Source: Adenophora triphylla var. japonica (lineage: Eukaryota > Streptophyta > Magnoliopsida > Asterales > Campanulaceae). From it: DNA of 64,000 nt. Location of the stretch: NCBI GenBank assembly GCA_022495995.1, contig JAFEMH010000991.1, positions 372,001 through 436,000 on the forward strand, read 5' to 3'. Under the pieces are notes generated by a model, which was given only the letters and a program-made list of their open reading frames with translations, was not told the origin of the DNA and made no database searches. Made by a program: the position numbers and the translations under genes. Position 1 is the first letter of the stretch. Each line of letters begins with the position of its first letter. This document shows, one piece after another, positions 1 through 11,190 of this stretch.

Positions 1-108
1 ACTCGGATACGAGTAAGGGAAAGTATGGAGTACACACTCGTTTAAGCTAAAATGAAATCAACCTCGATAAATAAGTAAAAGTTAAAGGGTAGCACATTTT
101 GCTGATGT

Positions 109-301
109 GCTCGGCCGAGCAGAGTCCTTGACTCGGCCGAGCAGAGCATAGCAGATTGTCCAAGTTTCTGGACAGCCTTGCTCGGCCGAGCAGTATGATT
201 GGCACGGCCGTGCAAGTTTATATGACACGGCCGTGCAGTTGGGCAAAATGTCTTAGGACATCTTTGCTCGGCCGAGCGAGTCCCTTGACTCGGCTGAGCA
301 G
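109..301 (+). promoter_or_regulatory. Array of GC palindromes upstream of LTR TATA box
   Basis: Perfect palindromes GCTCGGCCGAGC (109-120, 180-191, 266-277), CTCGGCCGAG (132-141), GCACGGCCGTGC (202-213) and CACGGCCGTG (226-235), plus a one-mismatch copy near 289-300. The array ends about 95-120 bp upstream of TATATATAC. A role as U3 promoter elements is inferred from position only. Confidence 0.55.
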
Positions 302-395
302 TTCCTGAACAGGTGCCAGTTCAAAATGAAAAGACACATCGCTTGCTAAAGTCATGTCTTTTGATTGTACCCTTTATCTGATGCCTCTCCATCTG

Positions 396-404
396 TATAT
401 ATAC
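396..404 (+). promoter_or_regulatory. TATA box of partial LTR
   Basis: TATATATAC lies downstream of the palindrome array and upstream of an A-rich leader-like sequence. Homologous LTRs near 56786 and 58643 have TTTATATAC at the same relative place. Confidence 0.5.
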
Positions 405-650
405 AGAGATTGATCTCGTTTGTAGACATATGAAAAACACAAGAGTGATACAACAATAATGAAAGCAAAACAATTCTCAAGTTTTAGATTTATTCTCTTT
501 GCCTAGAAACAAATTGCGTGATTGTCTTATCCCAATAAAGATTTTGTGTAACCCAGGCATTAAGGGTCGAAATACTTTATTCGGAAAGTGGATTATACAC
601 GATTCAGTCACATATCCGGCATTGTTATCAAGATCAAGACCCTATATTCC

Positions 651-2387
651 TGTGATGATGTGTATCCGAAAATTTTCCCATTTTTTGTTTGAAAGAAAAT
701 CAACGAAAACGGAGTCGCCACGCCATTTTAATTTTGAGGGCCAAAACTTTGAAAAAAGCCCGAGATCAGAGATTTAGGTTCGGAGGTCATGTTACGCGTC
801 GGGAAGGACGTTAGTGTGCACCCGACGCGCCTCGTAAAACGAGTCTTCCAAGCTGAAAATCATTTGTGTGTGTGTGTGTGTGTTTTGGCCAAAATAAGTT
901 GAAATTCAGAAAAGTAAAAATTGGGATATCTTTTTAAGACTTTAAACTGATCCCATGATTTTTTGGAAGATTTTTGGATTGAGATTTTGTACTCAAAAGA
1001 CCTTTTGAAGTTGAGAGCCATTTCTGCCAGAATGAAAAAGGCAGTGGACCTTTGATTTTGAAATGGATTCAAGGGTCTTAAAACTTCATAATCTGGATAA
1101 ACTCAGAGAATGAAAGTTGTTCTAGACACCTTAAATAAGACTTGTGCGAATGAATTTTCCATTTTGGAGAAGATTTGAGGGGTCAAAACCTTCTGGAAAC
1201 CTCAGATATGAGATCTGGATTCCCAGAAGCTGATGAACTAGCCTCTGAAAGAAAATTTGAAAAGAGGAGTTTTACTCACCCAAAAAATAAAGTAAAAATA
1301 TTTCTGGAAAGCTCTGGATGTTGGCTACAAAAAGTATTTTGTAATCAACACCAAATTCCAAGTTCATCTGTGTCCAAAAATTAAGACAATGGACTGAGGT
1401 CTGGGAAAATTGCTACTGGACAGCAACTTCTCAAGAAAGAAAATATGATTTTAAGGGGGGGGGGTTTGCATCCATGCTTGTCCCCATTTCCCTAGGTTTT
1501 GGTTAGTGATCACTAGACATTTTAGTGGTGAATCAACTATACCAAACCATCCTTGGGGTACATTAGGACTAAGCATTTCATTTGCTTGGGAAGGGGATTT
1601 TTATCCTTTGAAAATGAGATTTTATGCTTGAAAATGGTTTTTAGGGTTTTGAAAATGAGTTTTATTTGTAAGAAAGTAAGAAAACTTGGAAATAATTTTG
1701 ATCTTTGTAGAAGATCATCCATGGAGATGGTCTTCCATGGTGATCTTCTTAGATCTAGAGCAAGAAGATGAAAGAACTACATTTTGTAGTTTGAAGATGC
1801 ATGCATGGATGAGATTTAGGGTTAGGAAGAGGGGGGTTTACCAATCTTCCTTGTGTTCTTGAGTGTTTGGCTTGAGTGTATGAGTGTTTGGGGCTTTAAT
1901 ATGAGAGTGAATGGATGAGTATGAGTTGGGAAAGATTGGAGAGAAAATGGTGACAATTCAAGTGAATTCTCACTGTTTTCTCTCTATATTTCGCCAGAGG
2001 TTCGGTGCAAAATGTGTTTTTTCTTTTTATTTTTGTGACTGGAGGGCTCAATTTATAGCCCTCTGAAATATGCAAACCTATCCGCGCGGATCAACCCTGC
2101 AGCGTGCACTGTTCATTAAATGCAGCTTCAGGCTTTGGACAAGAGGAATAATCTTTTTGAAATTCAAATTAACAGCCAGTTTTTTTGTTTCCAGCCATTG
2201 CTATATTTGGTTTTCTTCTTTTGTTTTGCTTTTTGAGATTCTTTTTGAGGTTTAGCCTTAAATAACAATGCCCATTTTACCCTCACTTTGTTAGAAAGGT
2301 TAGGATTGTTAGGAATTGTTAGAAATGTTATAACTTTCGTTAATTTTCTAACGAAAATTCTAACAAGCTCAAATTGGAGCACTTACA
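651..2387 (-). repeat. 3' LTR of Tat element
   Basis: On the minus strand it starts TGTAAGTGCTCC at 2387 and ends CATCACA at 651. It aligns over its whole length with 17571-19328. It contains a (TG)n tract at 865-883, a G run near 1456, and the promoter module TCCGCGCGGA (2081-2090) followed 23 bp later, on the minus strand, by TATAAATT (2057-2050). Just outside, at 2388-2398, the minus strand has GAGGGGCTAC, a short polypurine tract. Confidence 0.85.
2050..2091 (-). promoter_or_regulatory. LTR promoter module: TCCGCGCGGA + TATA
   Basis: The perfect palindrome ATCCGCGCGGAT spans 2080-2091. Reading the minus strand, a TATAAATT box follows at 2057-2050. The partner LTR has the same module at 19013-19043. 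Confidence 0.6.
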
Positions 2388-2543
2388 GTAGCCCCTCGGC
2401 GACGGCGCTTTCGAAGGAAGCGGGGTCGTCGATAAGAGTAAGGCTCCATATTTGGCGGGATGATCGAGTGATCGGGTGGCTGAACCTAGCGATAGGCTAC
2501 CTACGTATTAGAGTGGGAATCAAGCCGATCGTAGTTCGGGTCT

Positions 2544-2990
2544 TTGACCACTGGAGATGATGGCGTTTTAGGTGCCTCGAACGATGAGCGAGTTCTACGG
2601 TCGGTTCTTTGGAGAGAAACTTCTTTGGGGATAAGAGATGACCATTTTCGGTCTGATGGCTACCCGCTCTGCTGGGGGTGGAATGACCATTTTCGGTCTC
2701 TGCTGGGGATGATTGCGATTTATCGCTTTTCTAGTGATAGCGTCTTAGGTGCCTCAAACCTTGATGATGGCGTTTTAGGTGCCTCGAACCTTGGAGATGG
2801 CGTTTTAGGTGCCTCGAACCTTGGAGATGATGGCGTTTTAGGCGCCTCGAACCTTGGAGATGGCGTTTTAGGTGCCTCGGACCTTGGAGATGATGGCTTT
2901 TTAGGTGCCTCGGTCCTTGGAGATGGCGTTTTAGGTGCCTCAAACCTTGATGATGATGGCTTTTTAGGCGCCTCGGACCTTAATTTGAAA
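2544..2990. repeat. 30/33-bp minisatellite in Tat 3' region
   Basis: Tandem units of alternately 30 and 33 bp share the core GGCGTTTTAGGTGCCTCGAA. Core starts lie near 2770, 2800, 2833, 2863, 2896, 2926 and 2959, with a more diverged unit near 2744 and a lone copy near 2562. Because the unit length is a multiple of three the array stays open on both strands. On plus it reads repeats like DGVLGASNLG (2544-3107). On minus, the element's sense strand, it reads repeats like PRFEAPKTPS (2720-3037). No protein family is recognised. Confidence 0.75.
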
Positions 2991-3224
2991 TGGCCTTTCG
3001 GTGGACTTCGTCTGCTGCCGAAGGAGAGGGTGACCATTTTGGTCGAGGGGCTGGACCTAATGATAGGCTACCTACGTATCCCTAGTGGGAATCAAGCCCT
3101 TTCGTAGTTCGAGTACTACTCGAGATTCCGTTGGCTTTTGGGATTCCGTTAACTTTCTTTGGGGATTTCGTTAGCCTTTCTTGAGGAAAATCGGACGTAT
3201 TCGTGCAGGAAATCGGTCTTACGT

Positions 3225-4455
3225 TTGAATGCGATTGGATGATTTTGATGAAAGATACGGGATCTCGTTATCTTTCTCACGGAGATCGGTCTTACGTTTT
3301 ACTGCCGGGGAAGATTTTGATGAATGATACGGGATCCGTTATCTTTCTCGGGGCACTCGGTCTTACGTTTGGCTGCTAGGGAAGATTTTGATGAAAGATA
3401 AGGGATCCGTTATCTTTCTCGGGGCACTCGGTCTTACGTTTGACTGCAGGGGAATGATTTTGATGAAAGATACGGGATTTCGTTATCTTTCTCGGGGCAC
3501 TCGGTCTTACGTTTTCTTTGCTAGGGAAGATTTTGATGAAAGATACGGGATCTCGTTATCTTTCTCGGGGCACTCGGTCTTACGTTTGGCTAGCGGGAAG
3601 GATTTTGATGAAAGATACGAGATCTCGTTATCTTTCTCGGGAGTCGGTCTTACGTTTGGCTTAGGGAATGATTTTGATGAAAGATACGGGATCTCGTTAT
3701 CTTTCTCGGGGCACTCGGTCTTACGTTTCTGCTAGGGAAGATTTTGATGAAAGATACGGGATCTCGTTATCTTTCTCGGGGCACTCGGTCTTACGTTTGG
3801 CTCAGGGAAGATTTTGATGAAAGATACGGGATCTCGTTATCTTTCTCGGGGAGATCGGTCTTACGTTTGGCTTAGGGAATGATTTTGATGAAAGATACGG
3901 GATTTCGTTATCTTTCTCGGGGCACTCGGTCTTACGTTTGGCTCGGGGTAATTTTGATGAAAGATACGGGATCCGTTATCTTTCTCGGGGCACTCGGTCT
4001 TACGTTTGACTATAGGGAATGATTTTGATGAAAGATACGAGATCTCGTTATCTTTCTCGGGGAAATCGGTCTTACGTTTGACTGCTTAGGGGAATGATTT
4101 TGATGAAAGATACGGGATTTCGTTATCTTTCTCGGGGCACTCGGTCTTACGTTTTTCTGCTTAGGGAAGATTTTGATGAAAGATACGGGATCTCGTTATC
4201 TTTCTCGGGGCACTCGGTCTTACGTTTGGCTAGCCAGGGAAGATTTTGATGAAAGATACGGGATCTCGTTATCTTTCTCGAGGAGATCGGTCTTACGTTT
4301 GTCTGCCGGGGAATGATTTTGATGAAAGATACGGGATTTCGTTATCTTTCTCGGGGCACTCGGTCTTACGTTTCTTGCCGGGGTATGATTTTGATGAAAG
4401 ATACGGGATTTCGTTATCTTTCTCGGGGCACTCGGTCTTACGTTTCTTTGCTGGG
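3225..4455. repeat. About 71-bp tandem array, roughly 17 units
   Basis: The core GATTTTGATGAAAGATACGG recurs about 17 times from 3241 to 4385, an average period of about 71.5 bp. Each unit continues with CGTTATCTTTCTCGGGGCAC and TCGGTCTTACGTTT. Units differ by point changes and small indels, so the array is not coding in a consistent way. It lies between the opposite-strand PMD gene and the 3' LTR. Hypervariable tandem repeats at this place in Tat/Ogre elements are documented as seeds of satellite DNA. Confidence 0.9.
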
Positions 4456-4570
4456 AAGATTTTCTTGACAAGGGGCGACTTTGGTTAACTTTGGTTAACT
4501 CTGTCAAGTTGGGGCGAATTGCGAGTCACGGAATTTTAAGGGGCAAAAGGGTCATTTTGACCCTTGCAAT

Positions 4571-4611
4571 CCTATCCGCGCGGATAGGAGGCGAAAATCG
4601 AGGGTATTAAT
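4571..4611 (+). promoter_or_regulatory. Candidate promoter of opposite-strand PMD gene
   Basis: CCTATCCGCGCGGATAGG (4571-4588) is an 18-bp perfect palindrome containing the same TCCGCGCGGA core found in both LTRs. A TATTAAT box follows at 4605-4611, 20 bp downstream of the core. An AGAGAGAGAG leader (about 4661-4672) precedes the ATG at 4741. Function is inferred. Confidence 0.5.
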
Positions 4612-4740
4612 TAGGGCCGCGCCCTTTCTCTTCCCATTCGGTTTTCAAAATTACGAGAACAGAGAGAGAGAGAACTGCGAATCCGCCATTGTTGGCCTTA
4701 GAAGCTTCGAAATCTTCCGATTTTCTTCGATTTTCGAGCA

Positions 4741-7472
4741 ATGGAACACGGGGAAGGCGCTTTTCAAGGTCAAGGACGTGGCCCGGTAGCGGAGAGGCGA
4801 TTGGAGCTCGTCCGGATGAGGAGGCATTACAATCTTTCGCAATCGGTTGCGGAGGAGCATTACCCCGATGCTTGGCAACATTGGGCTTCGGATTCGAATC
4901 TCCGAACGGTATACCTCGAATCCTCTTGATCCTCTTGTCGATTTCTTGCTTGACATTGATTTTTGGGTGATTTTTGAAATTTTTTTTTTTTTTTTTTTTG
5001 AAATTGAATATTGCATGTTGATGATGATGATTTTTTTTTTTTTGAAATTGAATATAACATGTTGATGATGATGCTTTTTTTTTTTTTGAAATTGAATATT
5101 GATATTGATGAATGATGCAATGCATGCATTTTGTTTGGAAAGAATGGGCATTTTGCCAATATGAGATGTATGTATGTTTAGGATAAATATATATTTTTTT
5201 TTGAAAAGTGGGACGGATTTTTCCTCCCGTTGCATGTAAGGTGGATGATATGCATGTATGCAATTTTTTTTTTTGAGATGATGGATGGTATGCATGTTAT
5301 TTTATGAAAATGGGACGGAGTTTTTACTTCCGTAGGAATGCATCTTCTTTTTTTTTTTAATGCATTGGGATTTCTTTGAAAAGCTTGTCTTCTTGTGCGA
5401 GAAAAATGGGGCTATGCTCATTGTATCTTTGTTATCTTTGTCGAATTTTTTTTTTTTTTAATACATGTGTATGCCTTTTTTTTTTTGTGTAAATGCAAAT
5501 GCAAAATTTTTTTTTTGACATTTTCTCTCTCCTTTTTTCTTTTACAGGGCGGAAACCGTTTTGTGACGGAGCAGCTGAACAAAATGAAGACTCGAGGATC
5601 GGTGGAGTCCGTGATTGACTTGTGGGACCGGCTTCCGAATGTGGGCCGAGGAGCTTTGCCGAGTCCGAGACAGATCGTTGTCGAGACGGGGCTCTGGGAG
5701 TTCGTTGAGTGCTTGAGGGGGCTGGTCAAGTTCCCTAAGAGCAAGGGCTTGATGTTTGCTCTGGCGCAGCATTGGTGGGACGCGACCCACACCTTCCACT
5801 TCTTCTGGGGCGAGGCTACGGTTACGCCCTCCGACTATGCTGCGATTACGGGCCTGTCCTTTAATGGACGCAGCATTGAGTGGCGGGATGGCTACAGCGA
5901 TGCTGATCTGCAGGCTCTTACAGGATTTTCCCCTATTCCCAAAAGGGGATGGGGATGGAGTATGCCGTGGTCTACGGCAAGATCGTGGAGACCATAGCGA
6001 GTTACGAGGTGGGGAGGAGAGGATAGGCGCCGATCAGTTGCCGGGGCCTTCTTGTGGTTTGCTTTTTCGAGCACGCTCTTTGGACATCTTGAGGGGACGG
6101 CAGTCTTTGCCTTGTTGAGGTCCTTGGAGGACATGGAGACGGCGGAGATGTCTCGTGGGGAGAGGCGAGTGCGCGAGCTTTATTTTGCTCTTGATAGGTA
6201 CGGATCGGAAGGCTGTGAGCTCCTTATCTTGCTTTGAGTTTGCCACTGGAGGTATAAGCTCTCTTTTTGCTTTCCCTCCTTTTTTTGAGCACGCACTTTT
6301 CTTTTGCCTTTGGATTGATTGGATTTTTACCTTTCGCGGTATGGGCGTTGGAGTTTTTCCACGTCACGATGTGGCGGCGGCGGCGGAGTACGTCGGGCGT
6401 ATCCGGCCATGCGGTCTTGGTCCCAAGCATGCCGGGAGAAGATAAGCTCCGGGGCGTACGACTCTCGAGTACGCGGATTGCCTTCCTTTGACGGAGGCCG
6501 AGACGGATGAGGGGATGATATTCTTCCCACAGGATCGCTTTGAGGTGGCGCGAGTGAAGGGCGGCGAGATGCTGGGTATGCGGCGGAGGATTTTGAGGGG
6601 TCGACTGCGATGCATATTATGCGGGAGAGAGGGTGACGCGCCGGCATGGCGTGGATTCGCCTTTGAGGACACGGTGGAGCCTCCCGCCGATATGATGCAC
6701 CGAGCGATCGGTCCGTGACTGGGATGATTACCGAGCCGGCCGGCACTTCTCGGATTTCGTGGCGATTGAGCCGTATGCGACATTCGTCTTGAGGAGGCTG
6801 AGGATGCCTCGGGTTACGGATAGGGAGGGGCTTGGGATCCCGCGGTACCCTCGGACGGATTTTCCTATATCCGGGATGGGGTCCGATTGAGGTGCGAGAT
6901 CCCTCGGCCGAGCGACTTCCACGAGCTTTCCGGCCTCGTCAGGAGTATGAAGGTATGGCTTTTCGCCTCTTCCTTTCTTTCTTTTGTTTCATCATCTTTA
7001 GCATCACCTCCTTTTTTTTTGACGCTTTTGCTTTTGTGCGGTTTCGGAGGTGGTCGTCGAGAAGGCGACGAAGCAAGTGATCGGGGCAAGAGATTCATCG
7101 GGAGGATGGTCGCTTGCGGGGCTCCTCGAGGCTAGAGCGAGGCGACCACGGCCGGCGCACATCGGACGGGAGGCTTCCCCTATTCGCTCGAGACTTCTTC
7201 GAGAGACTCCTTTGTCTCCTCTCCTTGATCCCGCGCGGTGTTGCCTTCGGATCACGTCATTCTCGGGGATCCACACGGGCGAGGACACGTTTGGCAACAT
7301 GGCGGGTCGTCTTCGTACGTCCGAGTCCGAGCGCCTTCACCTTCGGATACGATTTTTCGCGAGATCTCGGCTTGCCCTATCGGAGCGTGCCGGTTGGTCT
7401 GATGAGCCTCTTTACGGAGACGAGGACGATTACGAGCCCGAGATTTTCGGGGCTCTGAGGAGGCGGGCCTGA
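4741..7472 (+). pseudogene. Plant mobile domain (PMD) gene, antisense to the Tat element, frameshifted
   Basis: A gene-like unit on the strand opposite to the retrotransposon. Exon 1 starts at ATG 4741 and runs to a GTATAC donor near 4908. A T-rich intron ends with TTTTACAG at 5547. Exon 2 opens at 5548 and holds the recognisable PMD signature: SVIDLWDRLP, then WDATHTFHFFWGEATVTPSD (near 5778-5837) and AAITGLSF. Reading then changes frame near 5940 and again in later blocks (6052-6237, 6267-6510, 6488-6718). Two more intron-like gaps are suggested: one near 6236-6330, and one from GAAG|GTATGG near 6952 to GGAG near 7045. The last block ends in an acidic tail with stop TGA at 7470-7472. PMD proteins (MAIN/MAIL1-like) are nuclear proteins, and the same domain is known in plant transposons, including extra ORFs of Ty3/gypsy elements. 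This copy cannot make a full protein as read. Confidence 0.7.
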
Positions 7473-7902
7473 GTCGCAAGAGGGGGCGGGGGGAGACATC
7501 GGGCGCTGGAGACTCTGATTGATTTTTTTTTTTGAGATTTGAGATTGAGATTTAGATTTGTACAGCTTATGCACATTTTTTTATTTTTTTTTTGGATGTA
7601 ATAATTTAGGATTTTATTGATGTTTGTTTGTTTGTTTGTTTTTTTTTTTACACACTTCTTTTTTTTCTTTTCTCTTCTTTTTTTTTGGATGTAATAATTT
7701 AGGATTTTATTTTATGAATGCAATGCGGTATGAATGCAGTGTTGTATGAGCCTTGGTTTTTTTTTTGGCAAGGGTGTTTGGTATATGGGTGGTTTGGGGA
7801 GGTTTTTTTTTTGCACGGGTTTCGAGCAACGGGACGGAATATTCCTCTTTTGGTGTAGCGGCTTGGTACATTGCAGATTTTTTTTGATAAATGACAATCA
7901 TG
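7473..7902. other. T-rich spacer between the two opposite-strand genes
   Basis: About 430 bp of poly-T and TTTG runs with a repeated GGATGTAATAATTTAGGATTTTATT motif (near 7594 and 7687). No credible coding region. It probably holds the 3' end of the PMD unit. Confidence 0.5.
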
Positions 7903-7944
7903 TCCGCGCGGATAGGGGGCTGCATCGACATTGTCCTTTAATTT
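7903..7944 (+). promoter_or_regulatory. Candidate promoter of second opposite-strand gene
   Basis: TCCGCGCGGA at 7903-7912 repeats the palindrome core found in the LTRs and upstream of the PMD gene. TTTAATTT follows about 25 bp later at 7937-7944. A GAGAAAGAGAG leader leads to ATG 8037 in the context AAAACCATGG. The TATA-like match is weak. Confidence 0.4.
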
Positions 7945-8036
7945 TGGTTTAGACCTGGTCTTGCTTTATTTCAAATTCAAATATCCTCTTCAACCTCCGG
8001 TCAACGGCCATTTTCGGGGAGAAAGAGAGAAAAACC

Positions 8037-9650
8037 ATGGAAAACTTTAGAAAAGCTCCATCAAAATTGTCCCAAGAATCCCAAATGTCATTCTTTCAAC
8101 AAGTTCAAGGATTGGTCCGGAGATTATGCATGAGAGGAGGTCCTTCTTTGAAGAAAGGTACAAGGTGAAGTGCTTATGGTCTCTCAAGGAATTGATTCCG
8201 GACTATGAGCTCTTGAGAGCTTCTTCCATCATTTTGGGATACTAGAAGGCATGTCTTTTGCCTTTCCTTCAACGAGATTGTTCCGTTGTCGAAGAGTTTC
8301 GGGCCTTGCTTGGTGGTCCGGAGGTGGAAGAGATAGCGGTTCCCTTTGCCGGAGGGGCTTCTTTCGTTGACGATTGTGCGTCCTCCTTCATCTTTCCCCG
8401 GAGGAAGCGCAAGGTATGATCCGCGGTCCCGATCATTTCGATATTTCCGGTCTTCCCGATAGGTTTAGGGGCCTAGGCTTGGTGGATGATGCCTATTGGG
8501 ATGCCTTTGCACTTTGTATGTTTGGCACCCTGTTCATGGTCTATTCCTTTGGGATTTGCCATCGGTCTTTGTTGGATGTTGTCGTTCGCTGTCGCACAGG
8601 CGAGATGTCGTTCCTTTGATTACAGGGAGACTTTTCATGCTCTCGATAGTTAGCTACGGAAGACGGTATATGCGCGGGGGCGGCCCGTTCCTCTTGACCA
8701 CTGTGGGCGATGGAGCGTTTGGGGTTCTTCGGGAAACTCTACGACATGATCAAGCCTTGGACATTTGCCGGGGAGAGGGGTTGATGTAGATTTTGATGAT
8801 CGGGGCTCGTGGGAGCGTTGGATGGGCTGGGTCTCCGGCGAGAAGATATCGAGATGGTCGGTGCCTTGTTGGCGGGTGGAGACTCGCAGAGTGCTTCGGG
8901 GACGGGTCTCCGTGGTTATGCTTAGGGGCTTTCTCGGTCCGGCTTCTATATTCCGGCTTTAGTTACGAGACAGTTTGGCTTGGAGCGGAGGTTCCTTTGG
9001 AGGGCTTTGATGATATAGCCACCGGGGTGGTGGCTCCTGTTTCTATGGATGATCCCTCGGTGTTTCCATTTCTTTCCCGAGCATGGAGGTATGATGCCTT
9101 TCCTCCTCGGGTTATTCTCGGGCGTCAGAGACCGGTGTTCTGACCACTTGGTACCTGGATTGGTATGAGAGGCATGCAGGAGAGACTCGGGTGGCTATTT
9201 TGAGACGGCGTGAGGCCATTGTGGGTGCGGAGGACTGTGTTTACGAGAGGAGGAGGGCCGAGGCGAGGGCCAACCCTCATGACGGGAGCGGAGACGGCGT
9301 GGCCCGACTATGAGGCTTACGTCAAGAGACGGGAGAGGAGGGCTCCTATGCTACCGGCTAGGCTACGGGAGATGAGGGATGACGCTAGGGCTACTAAGGC
9401 CACGACGGAGGCTGGTTTGATAGATCATGTCCCTATACCGGAGCTTGGTAGGAGGAATACCGACATTTTCTGTTCGTAAGAAGAAGACTCGAAGGGGGAA
9501 GAAGAGGGGAGAGGCCGATGCAGTGGCTTGGAGTGACTACGAGGTTTCCGAGTATCCCTTTCTTGTCATGGCGAGACACATTAGTTTGATTATGTATCTT
9601 AGTTTTCTTTTAGCGAGGTTGCCGGTTGTAGGAATGAATCGGGCTTAGAC
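8037..9650 (+). pseudogene. Second antisense ORF of Tat element, DUF7745-like layout, frameshifted
   Basis: The unit starts at ATG 8037 (MENFRKAPSKLSQ) and is read in several frames. Recognisable blocks are LWSLKELIPDYELLRASS (near 8170-8225), LPDRFRGLGLVDDAYWDAFA (near 8450-8510), a GRRYMRGGGPF block near 8660-8690, and PSVFPFLSRAWRYDAFP near 9055-9105. A charged C-terminus, RKKKTRRGKKRGEADA, lies near 9475-9520. The order (an early 'fixed number' leucine-rich part, a YW..F hydrophobic part, then an F..RAWR motif) resembles DUF7745-type proteins carried by plant transposons. That match is from memory of the family and is tentative. At least three frame changes break it. It converges on the integrase gene of the element. 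Confidence 0.45.
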
Positions 9651-10111
9651 TCATCAAAAAGCTTTTAACTTGTAATGAATATTTGAATTGCTTTAGAGTT
9701 TTCGAGACGCTTTCGTGGTACGATCAATTGTATTGATGCCAAAGTATGGCTTTTATTTGTGCTTTAGACCGAACCGTTTCATTTGCCTACGTTCCCCTCA
9801 TTTTGAGGAGCTCGGGTCTTCGTAGTTCATCACTGGTGAACTCTTTTTTGTTTTTTTTGTTTTTTTTTTTTTTGTTTTTTTTGTTGTTTTTTTTGTTGTT
9901 TTTTTTTTGTTGTTTTTTTTTTGGTGCAACCCTGTTTTTTACCTAGGCCGCCCTTCTCGGGTTTTAATCCTAGTTGGGTATTAATCTTTTAGCACTTTTC
10001 CTTCTTTCTTCTTTTTTTTTTTGTTTTACGCGTAGTATACGCGCGGCTTGTCACCATTCCTTTGGGTGTCTGAAAGGGATTCCCGTCGAGGTGCGCAAGT
10101 TGCATGGCTCC
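9651..10111. other. T-rich spacer between antisense ORF 2 and integrase
   Basis: It contains long T and TTG runs (9842-9932, 10012-10024). No coding signal on either strand. It separates two convergent units and may hold both 3' ends. Confidence 0.5.
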
Positions 10112-11190
10112 TCAAGGAGAAGATCTTACGGACGACATATGGCCCGACCCATACGAGGCTCCCATTTGCCGAGGGGTTGATACGGGTGGGGGCTTTTCTT
10201 TTAAAACGAGATCCCCTTCTCGGATCTCCCGATGCTTTACTTTCTTGTCAAAGGCTCTAGCCATTCTTCCTTGGTAGGCTCGGATGTGTTCCATGGCCTT
10301 CAATCGGCGTTCATCTAGTAGGGCCAATTCGTCATGGCGACTGCGGAGCCATTCGACCTCGTTGATCGGCTTTCCGGCGGTATACGGAGCGAGGGTATTT
10401 CCGGCTCGATTGGGAGTACGGCTTCCATTCCGTATGTGAGGGCAAAGGTGTTTCCCCGATTGCCGTTACGGCCCGATGTTACGTAGCCCCGAGTGCCGGA
10501 GTGCAACTTCTCGGGCCAATCTACGCCTTGGACGGCCATTTTCCGGATGATATGTTTTCCAAAGTCTTGTTTCTTTGCCTCGACTCCGTTGGTTTTGGGG
10601 TACTGTAGGGAGATGACTTGTGACGGGTTATTCGGAATTCCGCCGGCGGTTTTCACATTCCCCTTCGAAGTGGGATCCATTATACGAGATGATTTCGGTG
10701 GCAACCCGTATACGCACATGATGTTTTCTTTGATGAAGAGGGCTACTTTCCTTGAATTGAGGATTTTGTAGGACTTGGCTTCAACCCAGCTTGGTGAAGT
10801 AATCCCACGGCTACCGGGGACGAACTCGTGGCCGTTCTTGCTGATGGTGTGATTTTGCCTATGACATCAATTCCCCAAGTGACGAAAGGCCAAGGGGTTG
10901 TCATGCGGTATAACTCGTGAGGAGGTAAGTGATTAAGATTTGAGTATCGGCGACATTTGTCGCGGCTTTTGACAAGCTGGATGCGGTCGGCTTCCATGGT
11001 GATCCAAAAATACCCCATTCTCGGTATGATTTGCATCGAGCTCGAGCATTCATGTGAGGGCCGCGAGTACCACCATGTATTTCTTTCATGAGTTCGGTAG
11101 CCTCTTGTTTGTGATACATCGCGGAGGGGGCCTTGATAACGTTTTTGTATAACATGTTTCCCCGAAAGAACATAATGGGAGGCGAGCCGC
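10112..11190 (-). pseudogene. Tat integrase, frameshifted
   Basis: Minus-strand blocks in order: an N-terminal zinc-finger region with LYKNVIKAP...EATELMKEIHGG (about 11150-11070) and HMNARA; a core start with PWPFVTWGIDVIG (about 10895-10860); later KTNGVEAKK.DFGKHI (about 10590-10540) and LTYGMEAVLPIE (about 10440-10400); and a C-terminal MARAFDKKVKHREIREGDLVLKE (about 10265-10200). This is the order in Ty3/gypsy integrases, whose role is to insert the cDNA into nuclear DNA. At least four frame changes separate the blocks, so no active enzyme can be made. Confidence 0.75.

Larger units (their letters stand above)
1..650 (+). mobile_element. Partial Copia-type LTR, cut by window edge and by Tat element
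   Basis: This is the downstream part of an LTR. It shares with the complete LTRs at 56294-57138 and 58146-59024 a block of CTCGGCCGAG/CACGGCCGTG palindromes. It also shares the order of later features: TATA box, a GGGTC/GGGC-AAATACTT-like motif near 568-580, and a CGATTCAGTCACATAT-like stretch matching CGACTATTT in the relatives. It is clearly diverged, so it belongs to a related subfamily. Its left end is outside the window and its right end is replaced at 651 by the LTR of the Tat element. No ORF of note lies in it. The assignment rests on comparison within the window. Confidence 0.6.

Noticed and set aside
3225..4455. Regular repeats with variable parts, reminiscent of a CRISPR array
   Set aside because: Units are contiguous tandem repeats without unique spacers, in a plant retrotransposon; no cas genes.
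4607..5295. Minus-strand ORFs of 214-218 codons rich in Lys and Ser
   Set aside because: They are produced by T/A runs in the intron-like block opposite the PMD gene and share no domain.
7226..7245. Additional CCGCGCGG at about 7230
   Set aside because: Lacks the flanking T...A of the TCCGCGCGGA palindrome, lies within PMD coding sequence and has no TATA-like box.
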